A DNA stretch of 64,000 nucleotides from Enterococcus faecium (GTDB lineage Bacteria; Bacillota; Bacilli; Lactobacillales; Enterococcaceae): NCBI RefSeq assembly GCF_029023785.1, contig NZ_CP118955.1, positions 363,501-427,500 on the forward strand, written 5' to 3'. The position numbers were made by a program, and so were the translations under genes. The stretch's first letter is position 1. Each line of letters opens with the position of its first letter. Positions 1 through 10,403 of the stretch are shown here, piece after piece. A model generated the notes under the pieces. The model was not told the origin of the DNA and ran no database searches. It saw only the letters and a program-made list of their open reading frames with translations.

Positions 1-1224
1 GAAGGCGGTCCTCAGTTATGGGTAAAAACAGCACTGGGCAGCAAATGGGGATTTGTCGTTGCATGGCTATTATGGGTGCAAATGTTCCCAGGTATGGTAA
101 TGGTCGCTTCTACTTTAGGACCATTGTTAGGAAACACATTTGGTAATGTAGAACTTGGCAATAATCACTGGTTCGTTTTAGGTTGTATTTTAGTTATCTA
201 CTGGATCATCACGATCTTGAACTTGAAATTCGATATGGCAAAAGTCGGCGGGAACATCGGTGTATGGCTAGGGGTATATATCCCAGTAGTCATCATGTTC
301 GTTTTAGGTGTTTTGGCAGCCTTCAAAGTCGGACTAGTCTCAAACGGCTATCTAGGTGACTTTTCATGGTCAAAAGCTTTCCCTGACTTGGAACATATTG
401 ATTCATTGAAATACTTAGCTGGTATCACATTTATTTTTGTTGGGATCGAAATGAGTTCTGTTTACATGCCTCGTTTGAAAGACGCAACAAAAAATTATAC
501 AAAAGGCGTATTTATCGCTTTGATCGGATTAGTTTTATTGAATGTCATCAATGCGATGCTTGTAGCAAATGTCGTACCAGATGGAAAAATGGAATTAGCA
601 AATATCACGCAGCCTATCTTGATTGACTGTCAAATCCTAGGCTTACCAGAAGTGATCGGAAATATCTTCAGCTTCATGGTATTTATTGGTGTGCTTTTAC
701 AATTATCAGCTTGGGTTACTGGACCATCAAAAACAATCATCCAAGTAGCTCGTGAAGGATTCCTTCCACCAAAATTCGGATTCCATAAAGAAAACAAATA
801 CGGCGTATCTAGAAATGTCGTTCTAACACAATCAATCGTTATTTCATTATTTGCTTTGCTTTATGGTGTAATGGATGACGTAAGTGCTGTATTCTTGACA
901 CTTACAAATGCTACAACTGTTATTTATTGTATCGTGTACATTTTGATTGCTGTTTCATTGCTTAAAATGCGTAAGAAACATCCAGAATTCGAACGTCCTT
1001 ACCGAATTGGTAAAAACGGAAACGGATTAGCTTGGGTAGTCAGCTGCATGCTGATCTTCTCTATCATCGTTGTCGTATTTGCTACATTAGGTACAGCGAC
1101 ATTGAGTGATGCATTATTAGTAGCAGCTATCACAGTGGTCATGTTCGTTATTCCATTGATCATCAATCACTTCAAGAAAGATTCTTGGGGGATTGAGGTA
1201 GAAAAAAGTTTAGAAGAAAAATAA
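1..1224 (+). CDS. tyrP: Tyrosine/tyramine antiporter (APC family), 5' end cut by the window
   Basis: The frame is open from base 1, so the gene begins upstream; about 407 residues of a usual ~470 are present. It is a polytopic amino-acid permease of the glutamate:GABA-antiporter branch (EGGPQLW followed by repeated hydrophobic segments; a soluble loop WVTGPSKTIIQVAREGFLPP typical of the GadC/TyrP group). By family knowledge such proteins exchange an amino acid for its decarboxylation product, giving acid resistance and proton motive force. The tyrosine assignment rests on the next gene, nhaC, because the enterococcal order is tyrS-tyrDC-tyrP-nhaC. The decarboxylase itself would lie left of the window and is not visible, so the substrate is inferred. 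A short hydrophilic tail ends in a lysine/glutamate-rich stretch. Confidence 0.8.
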   Translation, partial: EGGPQLWVKTALGSKWGFVVAWLLWVQMFPGMVMVASTLGPLLGNTFGNVELGNNHWFVLGCILVIYWIITILNLKFDMAKVGGNIGVWLGVYIPVVIMFVLGVLAAFKVGLVSNGYLGDFSWSKAFPDLEHIDSLKYLAGITFIFVGIEMSSVYMPRLKDATKNYTKGVFIALIGLVLLNVINAMLVANVVPDGKMELANITQPILIDCQILGLPEVIGNIFSFMVFIGVLLQLSAWVTGPSKTIIQVAREGFLPPKFGFHKENKYGVSRNVVLTQSIVISLFALLYGVMDDVSAVFLTLTNATTVIYCIVYILIAVSLLKMRKKHPEFERPYRIGKNGNGLAWVVSCMLIFSIIVVVFATLGTATLSDALLVAAITVVMFVIPLIINHFKKDSWGIEVEKSLEEK

Positions 1225-1270
1225 AAAAAATAAGTCTTTCAGCCGACGTTTTGTCGCTGATTTAGTAGGA

Positions 1271-1314
1271 GGTCCTGCCAAGTGAATAGTTTTTTCATGG
1301 CAGGGCCTTTTCAT
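1271..1314 (+). terminator. Hairpin between tyrP and nhaC
   Basis: Stem GGTCCTGCCA (1271-1280) pairs with TGGCAGGGCC (1298-1307) with one G-U pair, followed by TTTT. It lies 20 bases before the nhaC start, so it probably attenuates rather than ends transcription between the two genes. Confidence 0.7.
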
Positions 1315-1333
1315 TTGAAATAGGAGATCGACG

Positions 1334-2701
1334 ATGAATAAAAATATTTCTTTAAAAGAAAGTATCGCTGTATTGATCGTGTTGTTGGCACTCCTAGGAG
1401 TACTGATCATCGGATTCCAGCTCTCGCCACATATCCCGATCCTTGCAGCTTTCATGTGTTTGTTGTTTTATGGCAGATTTAAAAAGTTCACATGGGATGA
1501 GATCCATGACGGGATCATCAAAGGAATCACTCCAGGGATCATTCCAATCCTGATTTTTCTTTTGATTGGTGTCTTAGTTGCTTCATGGATTTTATCTGGA
1601 ACCATCCCTACGATTATGGTTTATGGATTTAAACTTGTTTCTGTGCGTTTCTTTTTACCGACAGCATTTCTTGTTTGTGCAATTGTCGGAGTGACTGTCG
1701 GCAGTTCATTTACAACGATTTCGACGATTGGAATTGCTTTTTTGGGGATCGGTCATTTACTTGGATTCAATGATGCAATGACTACAGGCGCAGTCGTTTC
1801 CGGTGCCTTTTTAGGGAATAACTGCTCGCCTTTATCAGATACGACCAACTTGGCAGCGGGTATTGGAGGAGTTAATCTATTCGAACATATCGCTGGTATG
1901 CGTTATACGGATTTCCCAGCATTCGTCCTTTCGTTGATTTTTTATACGATATTAGGACATAACAGTCATTCAGCCGATCTAGCTAGTATCAATGAAATGA
2001 TCCAAAACATGAAAGCGAGCTTTTGGATCTCTCCTTGGACATTGATTCCACTAGTTATTTTATTTGGGGGGGCAATCAAAAAAATTCCGGCTATCCCTAC
2101 ATTACTAGCGGGATCGACAGCTGCTCTCGTTCTTTCTTTTATCCATGAGAAAAGTTTGACGGTCGGAAAAGCAGCAGACATCTTGATGAATGGTTATGTC
2201 GCAAATACACCTGATCCAAAGCTAGATGAACTGCTTTCTCGAGGCGGGATCATGAGTATGTTAGGTTCTGCTAGTTTGATTTTACTTGCATTGGCATTAG
2301 GTGGGTTACTGATCAAATATCTGATCGTTGATACCATCGTTCAAGAATTAAAAGAAAAGATGGACCGACCTTCTCGTTTAGTCGGGTTTACTGCCTTGAG
2401 CTGTATCGGAATCAATCTGATCGTTGGAGAACAGTATCTGTCCATCATTCTTCCAGGAGAAACATTCAAGCGTTCTTTTGATGACGTTGGCTTATCAAAA
2501 ACCTATTTGACACGAACACTAGCGGATTCAGGTGCGACCGTCAATTCTCTCGTACCGTGGGGAGTCAGCGGCACATTCATTATGGGAACGATGAAAGTTA
2601 GCGCGTTGCATTACTTGCCATTCGCCTTTTTCTCGATTCTTGCACCTGTCTTTACAATATTAGGCGGTTTTTTATTGAATCGTCGACGTGTAAAAAATTG
2701 A
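1334..2701 (+). CDS. nhaC: NhaC-type Na+/H+ antiporter
   Basis: A 455-residue integral membrane protein with about 11-12 hydrophobic segments and the NhaC family signature region around residues 115-175 (GVTVGSSFTTISTIGIAFLGIG, then FLGNNCSPLSDTTNLAAG). The start has a clean AGGAG seven bases upstream. Members exchange sodium for protons at the plasma membrane. In enterococci an nhaC gene closes the tyrosine decarboxylase operon, where it may link pH homeostasis to decarboxylation. Placement 110 bases after tyrP on the same strand, separated only by a hairpin, fits that operon. Function in tyramine production itself is not shown. Confidence 0.85.
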   Translation: MNKNISLKESIAVLIVLLALLGVLIIGFQLSPHIPILAAFMCLLFYGRFKKFTWDEIHDGIIKGITPGIIPILIFLLIGVLVASWILSGTIPTIMVYGFKLVSVRFFLPTAFLVCAIVGVTVGSSFTTISTIGIAFLGIGHLLGFNDAMTTGAVVSGAFLGNNCSPLSDTTNLAAGIGGVNLFEHIAGMRYTDFPAFVLSLIFYTILGHNSHSADLASINEMIQNMKASFWISPWTLIPLVILFGGAIKKIPAIPTLLAGSTAALVLSFIHEKSLTVGKAADILMNGYVANTPDPKLDELLSRGGIMSMLGSASLILLALALGGLLIKYLIVDTIVQELKEKMDRPSRLVGFTALSCIGINLIVGEQYLSIILPGETFKRSFDDVGLSKTYLTRTLADSGATVNSLVPWGVSGTFIMGTMKVSALHYLPFAFFSILAPVFTILGGFLLNRRRVKN

Positions 2702-2711
2702 AGGAAGGAAA

Positions 2712-2886
2712 AAAGAGGCTGGGACAGAAGCGTTTAACTCCAAGAAATAAGAAGAAACTCAAGAAAATTGCTTTTTAAATTTTTGTGAATTTCAGCTTAT
2801 TTCCGAAGGAGTTGCTTCTGCTTCCGCCGTTTATACGTGTTTAGAGCGTGAGATAAAAGTGTTCTTTACTTTTGTCCCACGCTCTT
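2712..2886 (+). repeat. Intergenic repeat, type II copy 1
   Basis: Begins AGAGGCTGGGACAGAAG just after nhaC and shares with the copy at 61.4 kb the core AATTGCTT..., AAATTTTTGTGAA, TTTCAGCTTATTT, CGAAG and TTCTG in the same order. The right end (TTTTGTCCCACGCTC) is complementary in part to the left end (GGGACAGAAG), so the element can fold back on itself. No protein is encoded. The rest of 2702-2981 holds only this element and terminators. Confidence 0.65.
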
Positions 2887-2891
2887 TTTTA
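2843..2891 (+). terminator. Rho-independent terminator of nhaC
   Basis: AGAGCGTG (2843-2850) pairs with CACGCTCT (2878-2885), with an inner AAAAGTG / TACTTTT stem, followed by a run of six T residues. It forms the right end of the type II repeat. Confidence 0.75.
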
Positions 2892-2931
2892 CAGATAAAC
2901 AATGTGTTAGAAGTAGTATCTTCTTTTACAT

Positions 2932-2961
2932 AAAAAGCTGACCATAGGATAAATGGTCGGC
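2932..2961 (-). terminator. Terminator of malR
   Basis: On the minus strand GCCGACC pairs with GGTCAGC, followed by TTTTT. It lies 20 bases after the malR stop and closes the malPBMR operon. Confidence 0.65.
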
Positions 2962-2981
2962 GTATTTAGTGAGTCAGCTAT

Positions 2982-4001
2982 TTAGTATGGGTTTTCTAAA
3001 GGAACGACTGTCTCTCTTTTGATCAAGCGATGAGGGATGACCAAACGTACGCCACTGCTCAATTCTTCATGGATCAATTCGCGCAGCTTTTGCATAGCGA
3101 CACGTCCTAATTCGGAGATATCGATATCGATACTTGTAAGGTAAGGGTGTGTTAATGTTGAGAAGATCGAGTTGTTGAAGCTAATGACGGAGAGTGTCTC
3201 TGGAATGACATAGCCGTACATTTGCGCCAACTGCATCGTGCGAAGGGCGAAGATATCGTCAATGACCACCAATGCTGTGGCTTCGTTTTCTTTCAACGTT
3301 TTCTCAAAGGACAGATAATCCTCCGGATGCTCTAGTACTACACTGGATAACGCAGGAAGACCAGCCATCATCATTGCTTTTTGATAACCGAAATATCGTT
3401 CGAAATACAAACTTTCATGAGTCGTGTTTGTCACAAACAGGATATTCTTATGTCCATTCTGGATCAAAAATTCTGTTGCTTGTTTACCTAGAAGCTGGTT
3501 ATCATTATCTACATAAACGATTTCGTTCTCATGATGATAAGGCTGTCCGATCAAAGTGAAAGGGATGTGGTTTTGGTATAAATAATCAATGACAGGATCT
3601 TGACTATCTGAATACACTAGAATAAAACCATCTACTTGTTTTTGTAAATGCATACGCTGGACGTTCTCTAACAGCAATTCAAAATTTTTAGCAGTAGCGA
3701 TTGCTGTAGTCATATCATAATTCCGCGCTTCTTCGTTGATTGCTTCCATGATCTCAAGATAAAATGGGTTACCGATCCGCTCTTTTGAATCAAGAGGGGG
3801 TAAGATTACGCCGATGGCACTGGAAATGCGTTTTCCTAGATTGCGGGCAGTCATGTTAGGAACATAACCTAGTTCATCCATAATTTTTCGGACTTTCTTC
3901 TTTGTTGTCTCGGAAATACTAGGATGATCGTTGATGACACGAGAGACGGTCGAGGTGGCAACACCGGCTTTTTTCGCCACATCTTTTACGGTAATAGCCA
4001 T
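2982..4001 (-). CDS. malR: LacI-family maltose operon regulator
   Basis: 339 residues: an N-terminal LacI helix-turn-helix (residues 3-25, VKDVAKKAGVATSTVSRVIN, with the hinge helix NMTARNLGKR near residue 50) and a periplasmic-binding-like effector domain. It is the last gene of malP-malB-malM-malR, 21 bases after malM, in the arrangement known for the Enterococcus mal locus. Start ATG at 4001 is preceded by AAAGGTG. It most likely binds the two GCAACCGATTGC-like operators in the malP-malT intergenic region and responds to maltose or a maltose metabolite. Operator contact is inferred from position and symmetry, not shown. Confidence 0.88.
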   Translation of the reverse strand: MAITVKDVAKKAGVATSTVSRVINDHPSISETTKKKVRKIMDELGYVPNMTARNLGKRISSAIGVILPPLDSKERIGNPFYLEIMEAINEEARNYDMTTAIATAKNFELLLENVQRMHLQKQVDGFILVYSDSQDPVIDYLYQNHIPFTLIGQPYHHENEIVYVDNDNQLLGKQATEFLIQNGHKNILFVTNTTHESLYFERYFGYQKAMMMAGLPALSSVVLEHPEDYLSFEKTLKENEATALVVIDDIFALRTMQLAQMYGYVIPETLSVISFNNSIFSTLTHPYLTSIDIDISELGRVAMQKLRELIHEELSSGVRLVIPHRLIKRETVVPLENPY

Positions 4002-4022
4002 GATAAAAACACCTTTCTCTTG

Positions 4023-5036
4023 TTATTGTGCAGAGAACCGATAAATCGTCTGACTGATCCGTTCTTGACCAGGATGGAGGTTGATCGATCCAAATTTGGG
4101 GAAATGAACGATATCAGGGATTTCTTGCGGTTCGATTGCTAATCCGTAGTTTGAATGCATCTGTTTTCCATTGACAGAGAAATCAGCTTCGAATCCAGTC
4201 GTAGAAAATAATACCATACTTTTATTAGAAGTTGCTATAGTCATTTGGCGACCAGAATGCTTCTCGAATAATTGTAAGGAAGTTTTGGAAAGCCTAGGAT
4301 GATGCAAAAGAAATACATCATCTAGTCCATCTGGATAACATGCAAGGATCTCTTGCAGTGTTGGGGATTTTCTAAAGTCGATTGGCAGTTTTTCTTTTTT
4401 TGTCCAATTTCCAGTAGGCAGTTTTTCTTGATCTAATTCAAGCACACCATCTAAAAAGACCGTTAACTGATGTTCATAGATGTCTCTTGTTCCATTTCCT
4501 GAAAGGTTGAAGTAGGCATGGTTGGTCGGATTGCAGATGGTTTCAACAAGGCTACTAGCAGAGGTTGTCATCTCTAATTCGTTTTTTGTTAAACGGTAAG
4601 TGATCGTAGCAGTGATTGGTCCTGGATAGGTAGAAAATTCATCTTTTAAGTAAAAGACCACACCTATTGATGATGGAGTTTTGAAAACTTCTACTTCCCA
4701 AAATTGGAAAGACCAGCCTTTCGTGCCACCGTGGATATGGTGTGATCCGCAGTTTTTCTCCAATCTATGCTCACCCCAAGAAGCATCCCGGATCCTTCCG
4801 GCTACAGGTCCGACAGTTGCTCCAAAAAAGCTTTTGTCTGTTAGAACATCTTCGAAACGATCGTAAGACAATAAAACATTTTCTGATTTTCCTTCTTTGT
4901 CTGGTGCGAAGATTTGGTGCAGGCGGGCACCGTAATTGAGAAGAACGACTTCTAAGTAGTCGTTCTTCAATGTGATTTTCTTTATTTCAGTCTCTGGAAC
5001 TGGTACGACGGAGATCTCTGGATTATCCATGGTCAT
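4023..5036 (-). CDS. malM: Aldose 1-epimerase (maltose-operon mutarotase)
   Basis: 337 residues of the galactose mutarotase family. Visible marks are the substrate histidine in [28 protein letters not shown], and the catalytic glutamate in AIEPQEIPD near the C terminus. It interconverts alpha and beta anomers of the glucose released by maltose phosphorylase so that it can enter glycolysis. The start overlaps the end of malB by 14 bases, indicating translational coupling. A second, unlinked aldose epimerase (37.2 kb) is present, so the pairing with mal genes supports the specific role. Confidence 0.87.
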   Translation of the reverse strand: MTMDNPEISVVPVPETEIKKITLKNDYLEVVLLNYGARLHQIFAPDKEGKSENVLLSYDRFEDVLTDKSFFGATVGPVAGRIRDASWGEHRLEKNCGSHHIHGGTKGWSFQFWEVEVFKTPSSIGVVFYLKDEFSTYPGPITATITYRLTKNELEMTTSASSLVETICNPTNHAYFNLSGNGTRDIYEHQLTVFLDGVLELDQEKLPTGNWTKKEKLPIDFRKSPTLQEILACYPDGLDDVFLLHHPRLSKTSLQLFEKHSGRQMTIATSNKSMVLFSTTGFEADFSVNGKQMHSNYGLAIEPQEIPDIVHFPKFGSINLHPGQERISQTIYRFSAQ

Positions 5037-5688
5037 GCCACTTTTCTTTCAAGTAATCGATCGTAAGAAAAGTCGTATCAGGGACAAGCGGGATCTCCTC
5101 TCCAAGGTCTTCAGCACGTCCCACGCCAATTGGTTGAGCGCCACTTGAGAGGATGGCTTGGATACCGGCTTGCGCGTCTTCGATCCCGATACATTCTTCT
5201 GCTTTTAGTCCGACAGCTTTTGCTGCAAGGAGGAAGATATCTGGCGCAGGTTTTCCGTTTGTTGCTTCTGCCGGGTCGGCAATAGCATCAAAGTAAGGTG
5301 TAAGACCCATTTTTTCAAGTAGGAATGGCCCGTTTTTACTTGCAGAAGCAAGAGCAATCTTGATTTTTTCTTCTTTTAAAGAATCCAGTAAAGGCACGAC
5401 CCCGGGGAAGACATCTTTTGGTTCGATCGTCTGGATCATCTCTAAATAATAATCGTTTTTTCTTTTCGCTAATTCTGCAAATTCTTCCTTTGAAAAAGAG
5501 TGTTCTTTTCCGCCATAAGCTAAAAGCAAAGAGAGTGAGTCTTCTCGGCTGACGCCTTTTAGCTGTTCGTTGAATGTGTGGTCGATCGTAATGCCGATTT
5601 CCTGACCAAGCTTTCGCCAAGCACGATAATGGAATTCAGCAGTATCGGTAATGACACCGTCTAAATCAAACAATACCCCTTTAAACAT
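5023..5688 (-). CDS. malB: Beta-phosphoglucomutase
   Basis: 221 residues of the HAD superfamily. Motif [11 protein letters not shown] gives nucleophile Asp8 and acid/base Asp10; [12 protein letters not shown] is motif [13 protein letters not shown] and GIEDAQAGI are motifs III and IV. The helical cap contains [10 protein letters not shown], the beta-PGM specificity loop. It converts beta-glucose 1-phosphate from maltose phosphorolysis to glucose 6-phosphate. The RBS GGAGG lies in the malP end; the two genes overlap by 8 bases. The gene is also called pgmB. Confidence 0.92.
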   Translation of the reverse strand: MFKGVLFDLDGVITDTAEFHYRAWRKLGQEIGITIDHTFNEQLKGVSREDSLSLLLAYGGKEHSFSKEEFAELAKRKNDYYLEMIQTIEPKDVFPGVVPLLDSLKEEKIKIALASASKNGPFLLEKMGLTPYFDAIADPAEATNGKPAPDIFLLAAKAVGLKAEECIGIEDAQAGIQAILSSGAQPIGVGRAEDLGEEIPLVPDTTFLTIDYLKEKWHDHG

Positions 5689-7975
5689 TTGCTTCCTCCT
5701 TTCTTAGCGTTATTTCTAGACGATCCGCTAAAGAATAAGACTGTTCATAGACGTAAATTTCTAGAGGAGAACCTTCTAATAACTCGAAAGTAACTTGTTC
5801 ATCTGTGACTGAGATGAACAATAAACGTCCGCGATAATTGATATGGAAAGAATAAGCTTTCCAAGTTTTTGGCAGAAATGGTGCGAATCTCAACTGATCA
5901 TGGGCAGTTTTCATTTGAGCAAATCCTTGGACAATCGACAACCAGCTACCAGTCATGGAAGTGATGTGCAAGCCGTCTTCTGTGTCGTTATTGTAATTAT
6001 CCAAATCCAAGCGAGCTGTTCGCTGGTACATTTCTACAGCTTTGCTTTCCATTCCTAATTCTGCTGCTAAAATCGAATGGATACTTGGCGAAAGGGAAGA
6101 CTCATGGACAGTCATTGGTTCATAGAAATCAAAGTTTTTTTGCTTTTCTTCTTTTGTAAAAGTATCATTGAAGAAATAAATCCCCTGTAGTACATCTGCC
6201 TGCTTGATGAAGCAAGATCTAAGGATTTTGTCCCAAGACCAATGCTGATTCAGAGGAAGATCGCTTGTGGGAATATCGGATACAGGCATGAGATCTTTAT
6301 CTAAGAATGTGTCATGCTGGACAAAGATTCCTAATTCTTCGTCAACTGGGAAGTACATGTTCTCTGCGATATCTTTCCATTTGGCTAGTTCTTCTTCGCT
6401 GATAGTGATAGCAGCTTCTTTTTGATAAGTTAAATAATTTTCTCGCGTGTAACGCAAGACCCAAGCTGCGATCGTATTTGTATACCAATTGTTATTGATA
6501 TTGTTCTCATATTCGTTTGGGCCGGTCACACCGTGGATCATGTATTTATTTGCTCGTTTTGAAAAATGGACACGGTCTGCCCAGAAGCGTGCGATTTCTG
6601 CTAAAACTTCCAGTCCTTCATTTTTCAAATATTCCGTATCGCCGGTGTAATTCGTATAATTGTAGATTGCATAGGCAATCGCGCCATTTCGGTGAATCTC
6701 CTCGAATGTGATTTCCCACTCGTTATGGCATTCGACACCAGTGAAGGTGACCATAGGATAAAGCGCGCCTTTTAATCCTTGTTGCTGAGCGTTGTGGATT
6801 GCTTGCGACAGTTGATTATGCCGATATTTCAGCAGATTCTTAGTTACTTCAGGTTTGGCTAAAGCAAGATAAAGAGGGACAGCATACGCTTCTGTATCCC
6901 AGTAAGTGGCTCCGCCGTATTTTTCTCCTGTGAATCCTTTGGGGCCGATATTCAATCGTTCATCTTCGCCGTAGTAAGTAGAGAATAGTTGGAACAAATT
7001 GAATCGAATACCTTGTTGTGCTTCTTCGTCTCCTTCGATGACCACATCGGCAAGCTTCCATCGTTCTGCCCAAGCCGCTGTTTGCTCTTCTTTTGCTTGG
7101 ATATAATTGTTTGTCTGGTTCGTTAATTCTGAGACAGCTTTTTCTGCTTGCTGCGCTTCTGGAATATCTCTACTAGTAAGAACGATAATTTCTTTTTCCA
7201 CTGACCATGTCTCACCTTGAGATAATTCTGCAGACAAGCAACCATGTAATGCTAAAGTATCTTCGTGATAGTCAGGGATGACTGATTTTCCATTAACGAA
7301 ATGGCGCATTGCTGCAGTAACAGTAAATTGTTCAATCCCAAAGTTGTTTGGAATAGTTTTAGTCGTCAAATAGCCGATTTCTTCTATAGTTCCACGATCA
7401 ATCTCATTCCAAAAATGTTCATCATAGTTGCTGTCTTCGTTTTGAACATTTCCATCCAATTTTGATACGAGTTTGACTGTTCCGCTACCTTCAAGCATTT
7501 CTATAGTTAAATAGATATAAGCTGATTCTTTTTTGACAATGCTCAGAAAACGTTCGAAGGAAATGCGTACTTTATTAGTAGAAGTAGTGATTGTGAATGT
7601 ACGAGATAATACACCATTTTTCATATCTAATTCCCAGTAAAAGTCTTCTGGTTCCAAAGAAGCCAAGTCGATCAGCTGATCGTTGATCGAAATATCTATC
7701 GCGATAAAGTTCAAGGCGTTGATCACTTTTCCAAAGTATTCTGGATAACCATTTTTCCACCAGCCGACACGTGTCTTATCGGGATACCAGACACCCGCCA
7801 AATAAGTACCTTGATGGTGGTCCCCTGAGTAAGTTTCTTCAAAGTTCCCGCGCATCCCCATATAACCGTTTCCAATACTTGTTAAAGATTCTTGCAGTCG
7901 AAGATTTTTTTTATCTAATTGTGTCGTGCTGATTTTCCATGGATCAATAGCAAATAGTCGTTTGATCTGTTTCAT
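5681..7975 (-). CDS. malP: Maltose phosphorylase (GH65)
   Basis: 764 residues. The start is set at ATG 7975 because it follows AGGAGGAG and begins [16 protein letters not shown] as in GH65 phosphorylases; an upstream extension of 21 codons has no RBS. Domains: N-terminal beta-sandwich, (alpha/alpha)6 catalytic barrel, C-terminal beta domain. The general acid is Glu488 in [11 protein letters not shown], and the phosphate-binding region HITSMTGSW is present. It phosphorolyses cytosolic maltose to glucose and beta-glucose 1-phosphate. First gene of malPBMR, divergent from malT. Confidence 0.93.
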   Translation of the reverse strand: MKQIKRLFAIDPWKISTTQLDKKNLRLQESLTSIGNGYMGMRGNFEETYSGDHHQGTYLAGVWYPDKTRVGWWKNGYPEYFGKVINALNFIAIDISINDQLIDLASLEPEDFYWELDMKNGVLSRTFTITTSTNKVRISFERFLSIVKKESAYIYLTIEMLEGSGTVKLVSKLDGNVQNEDSNYDEHFWNEIDRGTIEEIGYLTTKTIPNNFGIEQFTVTAAMRHFVNGKSVIPDYHEDTLALHGCLSAELSQGETWSVEKEIIVLTSRDIPEAQQAEKAVSELTNQTNNYIQAKEEQTAAWAERWKLADVVIEGDEEAQQGIRFNLFQLFSTYYGEDERLNIGPKGFTGEKYGGATYWDTEAYAVPLYLALAKPEVTKNLLKYRHNQLSQAIHNAQQQGLKGALYPMVTFTGVECHNEWEITFEEIHRNGAIAYAIYNYTNYTGDTEYLKNEGLEVLAEIARFWADRVHFSKRANKYMIHGVTGPNEYENNINNNWYTNTIAAWVLRYTRENYLTYQKEAAITISEEELAKWKDIAENMYFPVDEELGIFVQHDTFLDKDLMPVSDIPTSDLPLNQHWSWDKILRSCFIKQADVLQGIYFFNDTFTKEEKQKNFDFYEPMTVHESSLSPSIHSILAAELGMESKAVEMYQRTARLDLDNYNNDTEDGLHITSMTGSWLSIVQGFAQMKTAHDQLRFAPFLPKTWKAYSFHINYRGRLLFISVTDEQVTFELLEGSPLEIYVYEQSYSLADRLEITLRKEEANV

Positions 7976-8016
7976 TTTTCTCCTCCTAATGAGCTGTTTT
8001 ATACGTTCATAATAAA

Positions 8017-8030
8017 CGCAACCGATTGCA
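8017..8030. promoter_or_regulatory. LacI-type operator upstream of malP
   Basis: CGCAACCGATTGCA is a near palindrome centred on CG, 42 bases before the malP start. It shares ACCGATTGC with the site at 8203-8218, so both are likely MalR (or CcpA-like) targets controlling the divergent mal promoters. Confidence 0.65.
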
Positions 8031-8166
8031 CAAGTCAATAGACAAAAGAAAATATTTCATAGAAAAAAGCTTAAAAAAATAAATTTTTAGGAGAAAATTA
8101 TAGAAGGGAACACACGTATTATAGGTTTTATAGAATGGTATAGACAGAAAAATAAAAAATAAAGCA

Positions 8167-8218
8167 TTTACAAAAAAGAAAACGCACGCTATAATACGTT
8201 TAACGAAACCGATTGCGT
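8167..8218 (+). promoter_or_regulatory. malT promoter and operator
   Basis: TTTACA (8167-8172), 17 bases, TATAAT (8190-8195). The operator ACGAAACCGATTGCGT (8203-8218) sits at the expected transcription start, a position suited to LacI-family repression. The malT RBS AAGGAG follows at about 8220. Confidence 0.75.
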
Positions 8219-8234
8219 AAAGGAGCTAAACGGA

Positions 8235-10400
8235 ATGAAAAAGATATTTAGTTTTGAGTTTTGGCAAAAATTTGGAAAGGCTTTAATGGTTGTGGTAGCA
8301 GTTATGCCGGCAGCTGGGTTGATGATCAGTATAGGGAAATCAATTCCCTTGATCAATCCTGATTGGACGCCGCTTGTCACAACGGGCGGAGTAATTGAAA
8401 ATATTGGTTGGGCAATTATTGGTAATCTTCATATTTTATTTGCTTTAGCAATAGGAGGAAGTTGGGCAAAAGAAAGAGCAGGCGGAGCATTTGCAGCTGG
8501 GATCTCATTTATTTTAATCAATCGGATCACTGGGGCTATCTTTGGTGTCACAAGTGACATGCTTGCGAATGAAGATGCATTTACCCACACTCTGTTCGGT
8601 ACGAAGATCATGGTTAAAGGATTTTTTACAAGTGTATTGGAAGCACCAGCTTTGAATATGGGAGTATTCGTAGGGATCATCGCTGGATTTGTCGGGGCAA
8701 TGGCTTATAATAAGTACTATAATTATAGAAAATTGCCGGATGCTTTGTCATTTTTCAATGGAAAGCGCTTTGTTCCGTTTGTTGTTATCTTATGGTCAAC
8801 AATCGTGGCATTGATTCTTGCTGTGGTGTGGCCAAACGTACAGGCTGGAATCAATAATTTTGGTTTATGGATTGCAGAATCACAAGAAAGCGCACCGATT
8901 CTAGCACCGTTTTTATTTGGAACATTAGAACGTTTACTATTGCCATTTGGATTGCATCATATGCTGACGATTCCTATCAACTATACACAGCTTGGCGGAT
9001 CGTATGAGATTTTATCAGGCGCACAGGCGGGGACACAAGTATTTGGGCAAGATCCGTTATGGTTGGCTTGGGCCACTGATTTAGTGAATCTTAAAGGTGC
9101 AGGGGATATGTCGCAATATGAGTTTGTGTTGCATAACTGGACGCCGGCTCGTTTCAAAGTAGGACAAATGATTGGTTCTTCAGGTATCTTGATGGGAATG
9201 GCTTTTGCGATGTATCGTAATGTCGATCCTGATAAGAAAGCAAGATATAAATCAATGTATTTTTCAGCAGCGTTGGCTGTCTTTCTAACAGGTGTAACAG
9301 AACCATTGGAGTTCATGTTTATGTTTGCTGCTGTGCCATTATATGTCATTTATTCAGTGATCCAAGGGGCTGCATTTGCGATGGCAGATATCTTGCCATT
9401 GCGGGTCCATTCATTTGGGAATATCGAATTGCTGACTCGGACACCGTTAGCTATCAAAGCGGGTCTAGGTGGAGATCTTATCAACTTCGTGTTGTGTGTG
9501 ATCGCTTTTGGTGTTGTTACGTATTTCTTAGCAAATTTCTTGATCAAAAAATTCAACTTTGCTACACCGGGACGTAACGGAAATTACGACAATGACAGTG
9601 AAGAAACCGTTGTATCTAACAGCGGAACAGGAACAGCAGATCAGCAAGTGGTCCAGATCATTCATTTGCTGGGAGGAAAAGAAAATATCAAAGATGTCGA
9701 TGCTTGTATGACTCGGTTACGCGTAAGTGTAAATGATCGAGAAAAAGTAGGGACTGAAGAAGCCTGGAAACGAGCAGGGGCGATGGGATTGATCGTCAAA
9801 GACAATGGAGTCCAAGCAGTTTATGGACCAAAAGCAGATGTCTTGAAATCAGATATCGAAGATCTGCTGCAATCAGGAGCAGAGATTCCAGAGCCAGAAA
9901 TGGTTTCTACAGGAAATGGACAAGCAGGTAGTAAGCAATACTTAGGTATAGAACAAGAACTAGTTTCCGCAGCTTCTGGAGAAGTGATTCCTTTATCTGA
10001 AGTAAAAGATCCGGTATTCTCACAAAAAATGATGGGTGACGGCTTTGCTGTTATTCCAACATCAAGAGAAGTTGTTGCGCCGATCGCTGGAAAAGTGACA
10101 AGTATTTTCCCTAGCAAACATGCAATTGGGCTGGAAACGAAAGATGGTATCGAAGTTTTGATCCATATGGGAATCGATACAGTCCAAATGAATCAGCCAG
10201 CTTTTGAGATTGCTGTCAAAGAAGGCCAAGAAGTAGGAACAGGAACGAAATTAGCTGAGATGGATCTTGATGTGATCCAAAACGAAGAAAAAGATCCAAC
10301 GATCATGATCGTATTTACAAACGATAAAGTAGAAGAAGTAGTGATCAAGCAATTAGGTACAGTGACAGCTGGTAAAGTGATCGGCTCCATTAAAATGTAA
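8235..10400 (+). CDS. malT: Maltose-specific PTS enzyme IICBA
   Basis: 721 residues with fused domains: IIC (about 1-440, 8-10 membrane segments, TGVTEPLEFMFMF glucose-superfamily motif), IIB (about 470-545, phosphocysteine Cys491 in DACMTRLR) and IIA (about 585-721, phosphohistidine His644 in IHMGIDTV). It imports maltose; in the enterococcal mal model the imported sugar is then used by MalP. Divergent from malP, with its own operator. It is followed directly by two tandem intergenic repeats and a terminator. Confidence 0.92.
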   Translation: MKKIFSFEFWQKFGKALMVVVAVMPAAGLMISIGKSIPLINPDWTPLVTTGGVIENIGWAIIGNLHILFALAIGGSWAKERAGGAFAAGISFILINRITGAIFGVTSDMLANEDAFTHTLFGTKIMVKGFFTSVLEAPALNMGVFVGIIAGFVGAMAYNKYYNYRKLPDALSFFNGKRFVPFVVILWSTIVALILAVVWPNVQAGINNFGLWIAESQESAPILAPFLFGTLERLLLPFGLHHMLTIPINYTQLGGSYEILSGAQAGTQVFGQDPLWLAWATDLVNLKGAGDMSQYEFVLHNWTPARFKVGQMIGSSGILMGMAFAMYRNVDPDKKARYKSMYFSAALAVFLTGVTEPLEFMFMFAAVPLYVIYSVIQGAAFAMADILPLRVHSFGNIELLTRTPLAIKAGLGGDLINFVLCVIAFGVVTYFLANFLIKKFNFATPGRNGNYDNDSEETVVSNSGTGTADQQVVQIIHLLGGKENIKDVDACMTRLRVSVNDREKVGTEEAWKRAGAMGLIVKDNGVQAVYGPKADVLKSDIEDLLQSGAEIPEPEMVSTGNGQAGSKQYLGIEQELVSAASGEVIPLSEVKDPVFSQKMMGDGFAVIPTSREVVAPIAGKVTSIFPSKHAIGLETKDGIEVLIHMGIDTVQMNQPAFEIAVKEGQEVGTGTKLAEMDLDVIQNEEKDPTIMIVFTNDKVEEVVIKQLGTVTAGKVIGSIKM

Positions 10401-10403
10401 GGA

